Assembly (NCBI GenBank): GCA_039029935.1
Contig: JBCCFC010000189.1
Span: 1 to 14,431, forward strand
Origin: G039029935 sp039029935
Lineage (GTDB): Bacteria > Chloroflexota > Anaerolineae > Caldilineales > Caldilineaceae
Length of the DNA: 14,431 nucleotides
Reading direction: 5' to 3'
Each line of letters opens with the position of its first letter. Within the stretch, counting starts at the first letter, position 1. Below the pieces are notes generated by a model. It saw only the letters and a list, made by a program, of their open reading frames with translations, did no database searches and was not told the DNA's origin. Positions 14,329 to 14,431 of this stretch are shown here, in pieces. Made by a program: the position numbers and the translations under genes.

Positions 14329-14403
14329 ATGTCAATAAGGCCATTCCACAAAATAAATTACCCATTGAATCGCGGAGTGAGCAATCTCTATTACACGCAG
14401 TAG
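14329..14403 (+). CDS. 24-codon ORF behind the right-end promoter
   Basis: ATG at 14329 has a good ribosome site (AGAGGG, 14314-14319, spacing 9) and follows a near-consensus promoter. The 24-residue product starts MSIRPFHK and ends NLYYTQ at TAG 14401. It matches nothing I recognise and has no run of one amino acid that would suggest classical attenuation. CGCAGTAG occurs twice around the stop (14396-14403 and 14406-14413), followed by the hairpin GGGGTA-AAA-TACCCC (14413-14427). It may be a leader peptide for a gene beyond the window, a small protein, or a longer gene interrupted by a stop. Confidence 0.35.
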   Translation: MSIRPFHKINYPLNRGVSNLYYTQ

Positions 14404-14431
14404 ACCGCAGTAGGGGTAAAATACCCCCAAG

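Overview
The window holds ten confidently called protein-coding genes, two very small candidate ORFs and several regulatory regions. No rRNA, tRNA, CRISPR array or transposase was recognised. The organism is a bacterium of moderate GC content. Proline/threonine linkers in a LysM lipoprotein, many assorted hydrolases, and purine-rich or pyrimidine-rich octamer repeats between genes would fit a Chloroflexota (Anaerolineae-like) genome. That placement is an impression from memory and was not computed.

Left part (1-5276, all + strand): a formylglycine sulfatase-family hydrolase resembling phosphonate monoester hydrolases; a TetR-family repressor; a 279-base regulatory region with two near-identical palindromic operators around a good promoter; then a membrane-anchored type B carboxylesterase and a membrane-anchored alpha/beta hydrolase in an apparent operon. 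A 20-codon ORF ends inside the carboxylesterase start codon. The simplest reading is a TetR-controlled, inducible pair of surface esterases.

Middle part (5295-7570, - strand): a Fic-domain AMPylase with an N-terminal inhibitory helix and a C-terminal winged helix overlaps by 4 bases (ATGA) a downstream tRNA-dihydrouridine synthase. A promoter sits just upstream of fic. Divergent from it, on the + strand, are a cytosolic beta-lactamase-fold serine hydrolase (7670-8746) and another alpha/beta hydrolase (8892-9797). A 12-bp perfect inverted repeat covers the annotated start of the latter.

Right part (about 10116-14431, + strand): a lipoprotein with four LysM domains, then two six-copy octamer arrays filling the gap to alaS (alanyl-tRNA synthetase). 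Two terminator-like hairpins follow alaS. Near the window end there is a consensus-like promoter, a 7-bp inverted repeat, a Shine-Dalgarno sequence and a 24-codon ORF, followed by a GC-rich hairpin at the very edge.

The most interesting material is in the control regions rather than in a new protein system: the paired operators with a coupled mini-ORF, the start-site hairpin, the twin octamer arrays, and the short-ORF leader at the right edge. No multi-gene defence or biosynthetic system could be supported.
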